64,000 nt of DNA from NCBI RefSeq assembly GCF_000224145.3, contig NC_020170.2, positions 3,488,646-3,552,645 on the forward strand. Reading direction: 5' to 3'. Shown here one piece after another: positions 26,202 to 34,903 of the stretch. Source of the stretch: Ciona intestinalis. Lineage: Eukaryota > Chordata > Ascidiacea > Phlebobranchia > Cionidae. A program made the translations under genes and the position numbers. The notes under the pieces are model-generated. The model made no database searches, was not told the DNA's origin, and saw nothing but the letters and a program-made list of their open reading frames with translations. The first letter of the stretch is position 1. Every line of letters starts with the position of its first letter.

Positions 26202-27833
26202 ATCACCCATCATGCATTTATATTTGTGGTAAAATAACAACTCTGGCTAAACTAAAGTTTTCGTGCTGCGCCTCAAAAAGTATTACTCAACTATATAAAT
26301 AAAAATACTCATATTTTCAGTTGGTTAACACTATGCATCGATTACCCTTGAAGCAAATTCGTTCATTTCAATACATTAACCCAAGTAAGAAACAAAATAC
26401 TGGAAAACCTTATTTCTTGGAAGATGGTCACCCTGAAAAGAATTTCAAATCAGGTACAGCATAGTATACTTATAGCATAGTTACCTTAATCTTATGTGGC
26501 ATTAATGCGCCATTCTGTATTATATTTTATTTGGATTACTCTTAAATACTCGGTAATAGGTTACAGATGGCACGTTTTTCGAATAACGCTATAATTGTAT
26601 ACACAATAATAGAAAAGGGTACGTACAATACAAAGCAAATGACATATAGGGTGGGGAAAGATGGGACACCTTTTCAATCTATGTTCTCCTCCAATTTAGT
26701 AGTAAACTAACATTCAACGATTTTTTATAACACTTTATCCTCACGACTCCCATAGACCGTTGTTAATTGTTTAAAACACGATCAGGATCTATATATCGAT
26801 ATCAGCAGCTGTATAATTTTTACTTTGATGCAGAGTAATAAAAACACCTATGACTTTACACGAAGTACATAACATCAAACATCAAAAATGTTGTGACAGC
26901 AAACTTTATTTTGCAGGTTTCGCCGGTCATGTACCTTTTTACAAAGACCTTGGCGGGCAAGGCTTTCCTGAAGTTACAACACGAGCTTTGAAAGAGTTCT
27001 CCCGGGAGAGGTCGCGCTACAAAGACTTGATGCAGCGAAACATTACTACTCAAAGTCTAACACGGCCGAGCTCGATTAAAAGAAACGCAGTTTCAGCTCC
27101 CCCGTCATGTAACGAGCAGATATTTCTCATTGATTCTGGATTAATACCAAGATATGCAGGATACGTACCAGGTGAGTCGATATACACTTATCACTTTGAG
27201 TTGGTGTTTTCACGATTTTGTGATTTGTGTTGTTTGATCCACAAACAATGTACTCTTCCACAGTAATTGTAGGTTGGGGGAATATGGGACACTTTTAGCC
27301 ACGACCTCTGGAAGTCGTGGAAAAACAGTTTTATAACTCTTTAAATGTTCTTTGTTTACTATCAAATGGGACGAGAAAATAGAATGAAAAGGTGTCTCAT
27401 ATTCCCCTACCCTACTATATGTTTTCGGTATACAACAAATTTATTTCATTTTGTTGGTTTAGTCTGTGAACCTGAATTTGATCAGTACATTTTGTCTGCT
27501 GCAATGGTTTAAAACTGCTTTTGTAACTCACTCACATGCTATGAAGTGTTATTTATTTAAACGCTTATTTGTTCCCAATGGTAATACCGTATCTCAATAT
27601 TAGGCATGGAACAGTTTACTAATTACTAAAACGACGGTGATTTTATTTTATTATGTAGGCTATAACACAGCCCTTCAAAACAAACTCATGGCATACCAAA
27701 AACGTATACACGCGCGGTGTGAAACTTATTTTAGTTTCTCAACCTTGACAAATTTTCAGGTCAGAAATTCCGGTTCGGTCATACGTTTGGTGACTCCACG
27801 GAAAACCCATTAAAACTCACTGCAACCGCTTAG
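23961..27833 (+). CDS. CIMIP2/FAM166-family ciliary microtubule inner protein, complete, 7 exons
   Basis: Family members bind the inside of ciliary doublet microtubules. Exons 23961-24040, 24474-24648, 25011-25110, 25618-25793, 26321-26453, 26917-27171 and 27760-27833 join in phase to about 330 residues. The diagnostic family motif, a G-[YF]-x-G-[YH]-[VR]-P type tripod, recurs: VPGYAGYRPQFKYQCSETFG near residue 26, GFVPKAHFSTYYAKTYP near 119, GFAGHVPFYKDLG near 222, and RYAGYVPGQKFRFGHTFGDS near the C-terminus. The closing motif (GQKFRFGHTFG) also matches FAM166 proteins. Three of the four motif blocks begin exactly at an exon start. An AATAAA at 28049-28054 could be the poly(A) signal. Whether it is closer to FAM166A, B or C cannot be told here. 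Confidence 0.85.
24249..24438 (-). repeat. Family-1 MITE, full length (CIMIP2-like intron 1)
   Basis: Starts TAGTACTGTGGGGTAAGATG and ends ACCATCTTACCCCAACCTAA / CTATATA. The interior retains AGAGTCGCGTGGCTCTTGTT. It ends about 35 bp before the acceptor of exon 2. Confidence 0.8.
24872..24954 (+). repeat. Family-1 MITE, short hairpin derivative
   Basis: Only the two inverted ends remain: TAGTAAGATGGGGGAAGATG and GGTCCCGTCTTCTCCCACCC / CACTATAT, separated by about 35 bp. This would fold as a simple hairpin. Confidence 0.75.
25160..25358 (-). repeat. Family-1 MITE, minus orientation, abutting the next copy
   Basis: Contains CCTATCGTGTTTTGAACAAT, AATATTCTTTGTTTACTACC and the right end ACCATCTTACCCCAACCTAT. 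The left end is decayed. It lies only a few bases from the plus-oriented copy at 25363. Confidence 0.7.
25363..25552 (+). repeat. Family-1 MITE, full length (CIMIP2-like intron 3)
   Basis: Left end TATAGTAGGATGGGGGGAGT, interior CGTCCCATTCAGTAGTAAAC and GCTCACGACTCCTGTTGGTG, right end AAGGTGTCCCGTCTTCCCAC / CCTAGTATATA. Confidence 0.85.
25856..25974 (+). repeat. Family-1 MITE, deleted right part
   Basis: Left end AGGGCGGGAAAGATGGGACA, interior TAGTAAACAAAGAGCATTCA and CTGTATCCTCAAGG, then an abrupt CCCACCCTACTGTATG end. The block between the centre and the right terminus is missing. Confidence 0.75.
26157..26203. repeat. AT/GT dinucleotide microsatellite
   Basis: A run of AT units (broken by one C) passing directly into a run of GT units, in intron 4 of the CIMIP2-like gene. 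Confidence 0.9.
26645..26792 (+). repeat. Family-1 MITE, right end lost
   Basis: Left end TAGGGTGGGGAAAGATGGGA, interior TCCTCACGACTCCCATAGAC and GTTTAAAACACGATCAGGAT; the right terminal repeat is absent. Confidence 0.75.
27270..27420 (-). repeat. Family-1 MITE with internal deletion (CIMIP2-like last intron)
   Basis: Ends TAGGTTGGGGGAATATGGGA and CTCATATTCCCCTACCCTAC / TATAT. The interior keeps TATCAAATGGGACGAGAAAA but lacks the GATCGTGTTTTAAACAATT block. Confidence 0.8.
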
Positions 27834-28190
27834 GACACAGCTAGATACTTGCTCCCGTGTATTTTTAGCTCAGTACTAATTAATAGTCCAAAAGTAGTTT
27901 TTTATCTAGTTGTGTATGATTAATTTGGCAGTTTACTTTATTTCTACATTGTGTCATATAGCATAAAGACAAATTAAGCTCAAATTAGGAACTTACAGTG
28001 CTATTGTAGTTTCGAACTTTTGTTTTTTAGAACAAAATATTATTTTTTAATAAACCAAAAAAATACTTTTTTTTGACCGAATTTTCATTTCAGTCACGTT
28101 TATATAGCACAATTAGGATAGCAAAGCATTTAGCACAGTCCTAAAATGGTTGCTGTTCTAAACGTGTGAGTATAGCCTATGGAAAATTAT

Positions 28191-28390
28191 GTAGTAGTTT
28201 GGGATAAGACAGGACACCTTTAGCACATAATATCCAAATATCCTGATCGTGTTTTGAACAATTGACAAAAATGTATATAGAAGTATTGAGGATACGGTTT
28301 TATATTTTTTTCAATGTTCTTTGTTTACTTCCAAATGAGACGAGAAATAACATAAAAAGCCGCCCCATTTTCCCCCAGCACTGTAATATA
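28191..28390 (-). repeat. Family-1 MITE, near full length
   Basis: TAGTTTGGGATAAGACAGGA at one end, CCATTTTCCCCCAGCACTGT at the other, with AATATCCTGATCGTGTTTTG inside. On the minus strand it lies at the 3' end of the candidate membrane-protein gene, whose open frame runs into it. Confidence 0.8.
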
Positions 28391-29051
28391 TATTTGCAGT
28401 TAAAGATTTCATATTATTATTAAACAGACGTTTATGCCCAAAGCTGTATTGCTGTTTAGTTAAAAAGTCGGCCATCAAAGGGCATATAAAGAAGTCCTGA
28501 TATGTGTAGAGCATTCCGGGAATCAAGGCAGTCACGTCCGCAACAGCAACTACATAAACATAAGCGAGAAGAGCTGACAATACGCCAATGATCTTACTTC
28601 CAAGAAAAGTGCAAAGTATGCGGCGATAGCAATTTGACCATTTCTCCTCTACGTTCATGATTTTGAAAAGCGATTGCGGTCTAGATGAATGTTTTACAGC
28701 ATGTAGACCATTTTATCTAACATTCCACTCAGCTATATTAACCTATAACAGATCAAATTGCGACGAATGACTGATGTAGTCTTACCCTATAAACCATATT
28801 TACAATATTACCAAACTCCTATATAAATATTTTTTTGCTATTGTTCAAATTCCTGATTAAAATATCTAAAACTGACCGTTTTATCGTTGATTTTGGTACC
28901 CGAAGATATATGTTACGTAAGTTTTAAGTTCATGACTTTACCTGGCTTCCCAGTACGGAGTTCTTAATTCTTTCTTCCGGCCCACGTTGGTTGCAGGTCG
29001 TTTATTACTTCTTAGAAGCCACGCTTCTTGGAAAAGTACAGGTAGTATCAT
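28311..29051 (-). CDS. Unrecognised candidate membrane protein, two exons (3' end uncertain)
   Basis: Not recognised. Exon A (28942-29051) reads from an in-frame ATG: MILPVLFQEAWLLRSNKRPA, then a basic stretch ending TPYWEA, and stops at a GTAAAG donor. Exon B starts at 28680 after a TTCATCTAG acceptor and continues in the same phase with RPQSLFKIMNVEEKWSNCYR. A hydrophobic run of about 30 residues follows (IIGVLSALLAYVYVVAVADV onward), then a short polar tail. The open frame closes at 28311, inside the MITE at 28191-28390, so the true C-terminus may differ. Exon A's frame is open a little upstream of the ATG, so the start is not certain. It lies about 450 bp downstream of the NFIL3-like stop on the same strand, which would allow an operon or simply a tandem gene. 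The in-phase splice and hydrophobic profile argue for a real gene; no homologue is known to me. Confidence 0.4.
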
Positions 29052-29075
29052 TTCTTGGAAATCTTCGCCGTTCTT

Positions 29076-29088
29076 TGACGTAACGTCA
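29076..29088. promoter_or_regulatory. CRE-like palindrome TGACGTAACGTCA
   Basis: A 13-bp perfect palindrome (TGACGT, one base, ACGTCA), typical of ATF/CREB-class bZIP sites. It lies 25 bp upstream of the proposed minus-strand start at 29051. If exon A really begins further upstream it would be coding instead. Confidence 0.4.
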
Positions 29089-29413
29089 CGTATATGGATG
29101 GCTCTGCTGGTGCTTCATGCCCTCAGGCAGCACATAACCATGCCCTTTCGAGTATTATTTTAGTACGTTCCAATATTAGGCCAGTTTGGGACAAGTTTTC
29201 CAAAATTAATTAAAAATATTGAAGATAATTTTTCAACGCTTTTTATGGACTTGGAAATAACCCAATTTGGTCGACAGAGTATATATATGATATCACGCTG
29301 TACCACTATGCATGCTTTACGAGTTCCCCAACCTCTATAGGTCTGATATTTGTTATTAAAACATCTGGTTTTTAGGAACAACATTTGGTATAATTGTGAA
29401 AAACAACACAGAG

Positions 29414-29433
29414 TTTATTGGTGGAATTTTATT
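29414..29433 (-). terminator. Poly(A) signals of the NFIL3-like gene
   Basis: On the minus strand AATAAA occurs twice, at 29433-29428 and 29419-29414, 66 and 80 bp after the stop codon at 29499-29501. Confidence 0.6.
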
Positions 29434-29498
29434 CGCAGTTGAAGCAATTTAGTGGAGTGGAACTTATGTGTGCGCGCGCATCTTACGTTTCGTGAACT

Positions 29499-32400
29499 TT
29501 ACATTGCTACCAAAGGATCGGAAAGCGATTTCGAAGTGTGGTACATTGATCTTCCGTGTTCCTTGGCACGAAAATAGTCCGGATAAGCGTCTTTACCGGG
29601 GATTCTTGGGAACATATTCGAGCGTTCGTGTCCTTGGTGTGTGTGTTTTCCGCTAGCGAGCCAGTGGTTTGAAAATGGCGGAATTGATATTTTATCTCGT
29701 GAGAGCCCATGCAAAGCATCTAAAGATAGACTCATGGGCAGTGGGCCAAATTTAGCGCTGAAATCGATTGCGTCCGGACTTTCAGGCCATATAAACGACT
29801 TGTTTCGTTTTCTTGAGTTTTCCACGTTGTTTTCGTACCCTGCTCTGCTGTTAATTGCGCTTGAAAAGAACGGGAAATCTTTTTCCTTGTAGTGGAGTCG
29901 TCGCATGCTCTCTTGGTCACTGTAACTAAACCGTCGAAACTTGGACGCGTTGTCGATTTCAGGCAAAACAGCAGAGCGAGATTTTGTAATCGGGGTCGTT
30001 AAATCTGGCACATTATCTTCTTCTTCCTCGTCGAAACTTTCCTGTTGAATGGAAGCTTTTTTCAGACGAAGTTTATGTGGAAGTTGGAAAGATGATTTCC
30101 GTTTTTGCGCTCCGACGTTTTCGCCAACATCGCGTCTTACGTTTGCGTTATCCGTTGCTGCGTTTTCTGGTTTTCTTAACGAGTCACATAACCTATTACT
30201 GCTTTTTAATGAAGCATTCGACTCTCGGTCCTTTTCTAAATTCGGCGAGTAGTCTTTTCTTTGTGGCCGGTCACTGTGTGGTTCTATTTCACTTAATTTC
30301 TTTGCGTTTTCTTTCAAAAATTCGAAACTGTCCAACCCATGACGTAATGTGTCTGCCAAACCCTGCAAAATTAAACAACATTTTATTCCTGGATTCTACT
30401 GGCGGTACTTGATAATATTAGACTGAGATTGTTTTTGGATTCAGACAACCACAAAAAAATGATTGTACCTCACGTTCGAATTCTCGGAATCGTTTTTGCC
30501 CAAGGGGAGTCAGATTCACGAAGTCGCTGAGCGAAGCACCATAGACGTTTCAAAGCCACAGCATTTTTATATACTCACGTTTTTTTCGTTCTGCATTTCC
30601 AACTTTTGCAGGAAGTCTGATTTCCCGGTTTGCGGACCAACCGTTTCATCATCAGTTGGTCGAGTACCGACATCTTGCAGGAGATAATCAGCAGTAGCTT
30701 GACTGGCCACTGTACCACCGCTGTATCGGCTGTACAAAGCTCCGAGGGCGATTGCTACTGTCGGGGGGAATGTTTTTCGCAACAAAGAATTGAGTCTGGC
30801 GAATGACTCACTATTGTCTGTTCTTTCTTCTTTTTCCTCTGCAAGCTCCTCTTCTCGGAGGAGCTTTTTAGCATCATCTTTCGGGAACGAGTACGGACGG
30901 TCTTTAAGCGTTCCGGATGGGTTAAGGGATGGAATTGTGTCTTCTGGTGGTAAACAGTAGGGAACACATTGGTCCAGATGTAGCATGGGAAAGTTGGTGG
31001 TACTGTTGCTCATAACTGCTGTGACAAAAAAAAAACTTTGTTAAATTACTTTTAATTTACATATTGTAATTAAGCTTGTACTGTAGCTATACCCACAATT
31101 GGATAGTCTGAAAATACTACACTTTAAAGAAAAAATAGGCACCACTTTGGTCCCATCCGAAATAACACAACAAAATATCATTAAATTTCCATCTTTCTAC
31201 AAGCATATCTATATGTTTATGTAAGTTCTTACCCGATTCGTTAACAAGAACGGTGGCGCTTGTATCTCCAGTTGCATTCGTGAAAACACGCGAAGAAAAT
31301 TGGCGCTGAATTGGTAAAAGACTCAGATTTGAGCTCATTGAGGCTGTAAAAGATAAGCTGTATAATCAATCTGTCAACTGTGAATTGAATTTCTTGTTAA
31401 ACTGCTGAGCAATCAGTTTCGAACAGACATCGAGTAAAGTACTTCCTAGTTTCTAAAGATATTACTGGCAAAGTTTTATTTGCTGTTAAAAGATCTACAC
31501 CAAACTACAAAGTGTGAAGTCGATTTTTATAACCGTCTTGACTTGGTATGTTAATTCCGTATCAATGTTATGTAATAGCAAATTACATATCAAGGCCTCC
31601 TATTACTTTAACAACGACTTCTTTCATCGCCATGAGGCAGACGTCTGTAGCATATGCGTCAGAGCAGGCCATTATAAAAAATCTTTTCTAAAAAAAACGA
31701 CTAAAAATGCGAAATGTATGGCATTTATACAAATCGTTTGATGCGCATACGTACTTTTCCATGAATTGTTTTTTGATTCGTTTATATTTGTGCAAGAATC
31801 AAGTTGCTGTGACCCAAACGTATCAATGAAATTTGAATCGTTGTTTGTATCTGAAAATCAAAACGATACGTCATCAGAAAAGTTCAAAACGTTACGTCGT
31901 AACAAAAGTCAAAACGTTACGTCATCATAAATGGAAAAACGTTACGTCATCACAGTAGTATTTGTGCCTCGTGGCATATCCCTATCAGATCACGATCGTA
32001 ACTCCTTATTACCGTCTGTATTAGCCCAAATATGCCCCAACCATTACACTATTACAGGGTATATATGTAAATATAGTCCGGGCCTTACACATATTGTATA
32101 AGACACATAATGTACCTCACACATGCTATTATGTGCTAAAGGTGTTCCATCTTACCCCACGGTACCATACATGGTATTCTATGCAACATCTAGTAGGGTG
32201 GGGTAAGATGGGACATGCTTCATTATACTTCTCATCAAATTTTGCAGTAAACAAAGAATATTTAAAGAATTAAATAACCGTATTCTTACTTTTACTATAT
32301 ATCATTAAAGCGTACCTTCGGGCCAAGTGTAGCATCCCAGGTCCTCGGTGTCGCCATACTTAATTTTCAAAGCCACCAACTGCGCTCGGAGTTGTTTATT

Positions 32401-32777
32401 CTCTTCTGAGAGCTGGAGGACTCTTCGCTCCAAAAGAAGATCATTCATTCTTCTTTTCTCACGTGACCGACGCGCCGCCTCATTATTTTTTCGGCGTCGC
32501 ACCCAGTAGTCTTTATTCTATAGGACGTTTTAATTTTTTACAAAAAAATCATTTCGGTCAAAACCCCAATTTTATTAATTTAATAAAGTATATCATTATG
32601 TGTATTGCAAATGCTGTGCATTGACATTACGTAAGAACTGGCCGCACTATATACGCCAGGTCTTGACCCAAATCCACAAAACGCGATAAATTTAAAGTCA
32701 GATAGATTAATGTAAACATTCTCACTTACTTTGCTATCCTCACACATGCTATTTGGTGGGAAAGTCTGAATCATCAT
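29499..32777 (-). CDS. NFIL3/E4BP4-like bZIP transcription factor, complete, 6 exons
   Basis: Exons in transcript order: 32730-32777, 32316-32517, 31755-31850, 31233-31343, 30579-31018 and 29499-30362. Phases agree throughout and give about 586 residues. Exon 2 carries the whole b[23 protein letters not shown] is the basic region (N-x3-A-x2-R-S-R core, here NNEAARRSR), followed by [20 protein letters not shown] and a leucine zipper ending VALKIKYG. Spacing and the [17 protein letters not shown] signature match NFIL3 better than PAR factors, which have KNNVAAKRSRDARR. The long C-terminal part is Ser/Glu/Lys-rich without a recognised domain; NFIL3 has its repression domain in that part. Start chosen at [12 protein letters not shown]; an upstream in-frame stop precedes it. 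An alternative would be a divergent CEBP/PAR relative. Confidence 0.88.
31865..31950. promoter_or_regulatory. Array of four bZIP-type sites, 25-bp period, in an intron of the bZIP gene
   Basis: Cores at 31866 (ATACGTCA), 31892 (TTACGTCG), 31917 (TTACGTCA) and 31942 (TTACGTCA), each preceded by AAAACG or a near match. Spacing is 26, 25 and 25 bp, so this is also a short tandem repeat. TTACGTCA combines an E4BP4 half site (TTACG) with a CRE half site (CGTCA). It begins 15 bp upstream (in transcript sense) of exon 31755-31850. Binding is inference. Confidence 0.55.
32126..32172 (+). repeat. Family-1 MITE, right-end fragment
   Basis: ATTATGTGCTAAAGGTGTTC followed by CATCTTACCCCACGGTACCATA. Confidence 0.65.
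32190..32303 (+). repeat. Family-1 MITE, left part, next to the bZIP exon
   Basis: TAGTAGGGTGGGGTAAGATG, then GCAGTAAACAAAGAATATTT and ACCGTATTCTTAC. It ends about 12 bp from the donor of the bZIP exon (32316), so the intron begins almost directly in transposon DNA. Confidence 0.75.
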
Positions 32778-33177
32778 GTTTCCCTCGAATACCGTGTCCC
32801 GGAAACTGGTTTATCTCAAATTTCAGTTAAACTTGGCTTCAGCTCAGGACCGCACGGGCATTCTCTTCTTGACGCAGTAACGGTATGGTCAAAAACTTCG
32901 TTGCGATTTCTTGAAAATCAGAGTCCGTCTCGCCCGTGCCTAGAAAACAACAAAGAAGGAAAGACGAAGGCGTTCGACCTTCTTTCGTGGTTTTTCTTGG
33001 AGTTAACGTCGACCGACTTCTTAGAAATATGACGAGGTCTCGATTACGGCTCAATATTCCATTTTGCGAGCGCTGTAATTTAATTTCTACCTTAGGCGAT
33101 TCGTGGCTGAGATTCTGTTCGGGCGACGCATCAGAGTTTATGTTTTTGAATTATTTATTGTTGTTGTTATATCTTTA
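32778..33177 (-). promoter_or_regulatory. Upstream region of the NFIL3-like gene
   Basis: About 400 bp with more CG dinucleotides than its surroundings, between the bZIP start codon and a MITE. No coding exon is recognised. Treated as the probable promoter and 5' leader on position alone. Confidence 0.35.
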
Positions 33178-33370
33178 AGTGAGTGGGGTAACATGGGACA
33201 TTTTTCGTTCGTTGATTCCTCCTATTTGGTAGAAAACAAAAAAACTTTCAAAGAATTCTACAACCGTATCATCACGACTCTAAAAGAGCGTTGTTAATTA
33301 TTTAAAACACGATAAAGATATTTATACATTGTGTGGTGAAAGTTGTACCATCTTACACTACAGTACTATA
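33178..33370 (+). repeat. Family-1 MITE, full length
   Basis: Left end GAGTGGGGTAACATGGGACA, interior CGTATCATCACGACTCTAAA and TATTTAAAACACGATAAAGA, right end GTTGTACCATCTTACACTAC / AGTACTATA. Confidence 0.75.
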
Positions 33371-33979
33371 ATAACAATAAAAACTAATTACCCACAAATT
33401 TAAATCGAAGGTACATTGTAAGTGGATGTGTGGCTTAAGCTCACCTGTGTTAAAAAATGTCGTTGCCCAGCCACTCGAGGGATTGCCGTGGGATTTATTT
33501 ATTCACCTGGTAATTTGAAAACACAAACTATACTCATCAGGAGTGTGAAACACAATAATATTGGGGCTTTTTCCAAACAAGAATTGTATTTTTAAAAATG
33601 TAAGGAACAAAAAAAGCAATCCGTTTATGGTAATTTGGTTTTGTCCATGTTTTGTACAGACTTTGTCCATTTTTTTTTGTTTTGTCTATATTTTGTACAG
33701 GTTTTGTTCCTGTTTTGTAAACGCGCACTTCTACTATCATACTCCGTGCACAAACATTACGTTTACTGTATAACAAGTCCCAAACATCAAAATTTATGCT
33801 TCTTCAATCCAACTCGATCGCTAAATCCGACCCGTAAATCACTTGTCTGGGCGGATCGAAGATTGGTTGGCTTCAATCCGACTCGTCTTTTTCTCTTTAT
33901 CGAAAACGAGAGTAGTAGATCGAATTCGACTTAACCATAACATGTTTGGATATCTATGCTTAAATTGAACCGTCATGTA

Positions 33980-34290
33980 AACCAAAGTCCATAGAACCAG
34001 GTAACTGATTGGGCGTCTTTTGCGTCACGTGAGGGGCGGCGGGCAAATCGAGGTGCAGTCGCTTTAAAAAGCGAGAACGTGGTCAGTTTTCTCTGTGTCG
34101 TTTTACTGTGTACAGCTGTTTTATATTCTGTGCTACCTGTTAGTTATGTTTTCAGCAAGTTTTATATGTGTAGTAACCACAGCTTTTATCGCCTTCAACT
34201 AACGATTGTGAGTAGGTCTAGCGGCAGGTTGTTAAAGCAGGGTGCCTGAACTCTCGTAACGAGAAATTCTCGTTACAATCTAACAATCGT
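33980..34290 (+). other. CG-rich block with inverted repeats, promoter-like
   Basis: Contains CACGTG within GCGTCACGTGAGGGGCGGCG, a TCGCTTTAAAAAGCGA inverted repeat that includes a TATA-like TTTAAAA, and, at 34256-34276, GTAACGAGAA-A-TTCTCGTTAC. No open frame follows on either strand. It could be the promoter of a non-coding transcript or the terminal part of an old repeat; neither is shown. Confidence 0.3.
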
Positions 34291-34903
34291 ATACCTGGAA
34301 ACAGCTCAAATTAATGTCGTTTTCCAGATTATTTTACACTGGTGCAGTGTGTATAGTTAACTTATAAGTGACCTTAGACAATTAAAGACACTTCACAGAA
34401 ACCCGGATGGTGTCTCGCCGTATGACAAGATGTAATGTCGGTCTTTAGGATCACAAAACAAATACGGTGGAAGATCTTTCCAGACTCACAACACTGTTTT
34501 ACAGGTTGAATATATTCATGTTTATTAAGCATGCGCATACATCTTAATTTACATGTACATATTTCTTGAAAATGTAGGTCTTTACCGGATACTTTGACGT
34601 TTATAATTCTCACAGCCCTGCTGTTGCACAATAATGGTGGGGCACCAACAGTTATAAAACAGATGTTCCACATACCTTGTTCAGCTTAGGCGTTATACCA
34701 CATCATATGTACTTTGGTGTGTTTGTTTTTTATTTTGTTTTCTCTATGGCTGATGTTTAGATAATCCGTAAGCTACAGTAGGGTTGGGGAAATGGCTGTT
34801 AAATGCTTGTACACATAAGCTCATAGCAATACTGTCGGGGTAATATTTCATTTCCTTCGATCTAAAAAGAGTGCCCTTAACCACGTGCCACGCCATATAG
34901 ATG
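34291..34903. other. 3' flank of the GT43 gene, nothing else recognised
   Basis: No gene supported. On the minus strand an AATAAA (34728-34733 on the plus strand as TTTATT) lies about 170 bp after the GT43 stop and could be its poly(A) signal. A possible decayed MITE end, CAGTAGGGTTGGGGAAATGG, starts near 34776. Confidence 0.4.

Noticed and set aside
33980-34290. Possible solitary LTR of an old retroelement
   Set aside because: CG-rich with a TATA-like core, but no second copy in the window, no convincing primer-binding site and no retroelement coding sequence nearby.
34374-34673. 99-codon minus-strand open frame
   Set aside because: No homology, no codon pattern and no splice context. It lies in the 3' flank of the GT43 gene.
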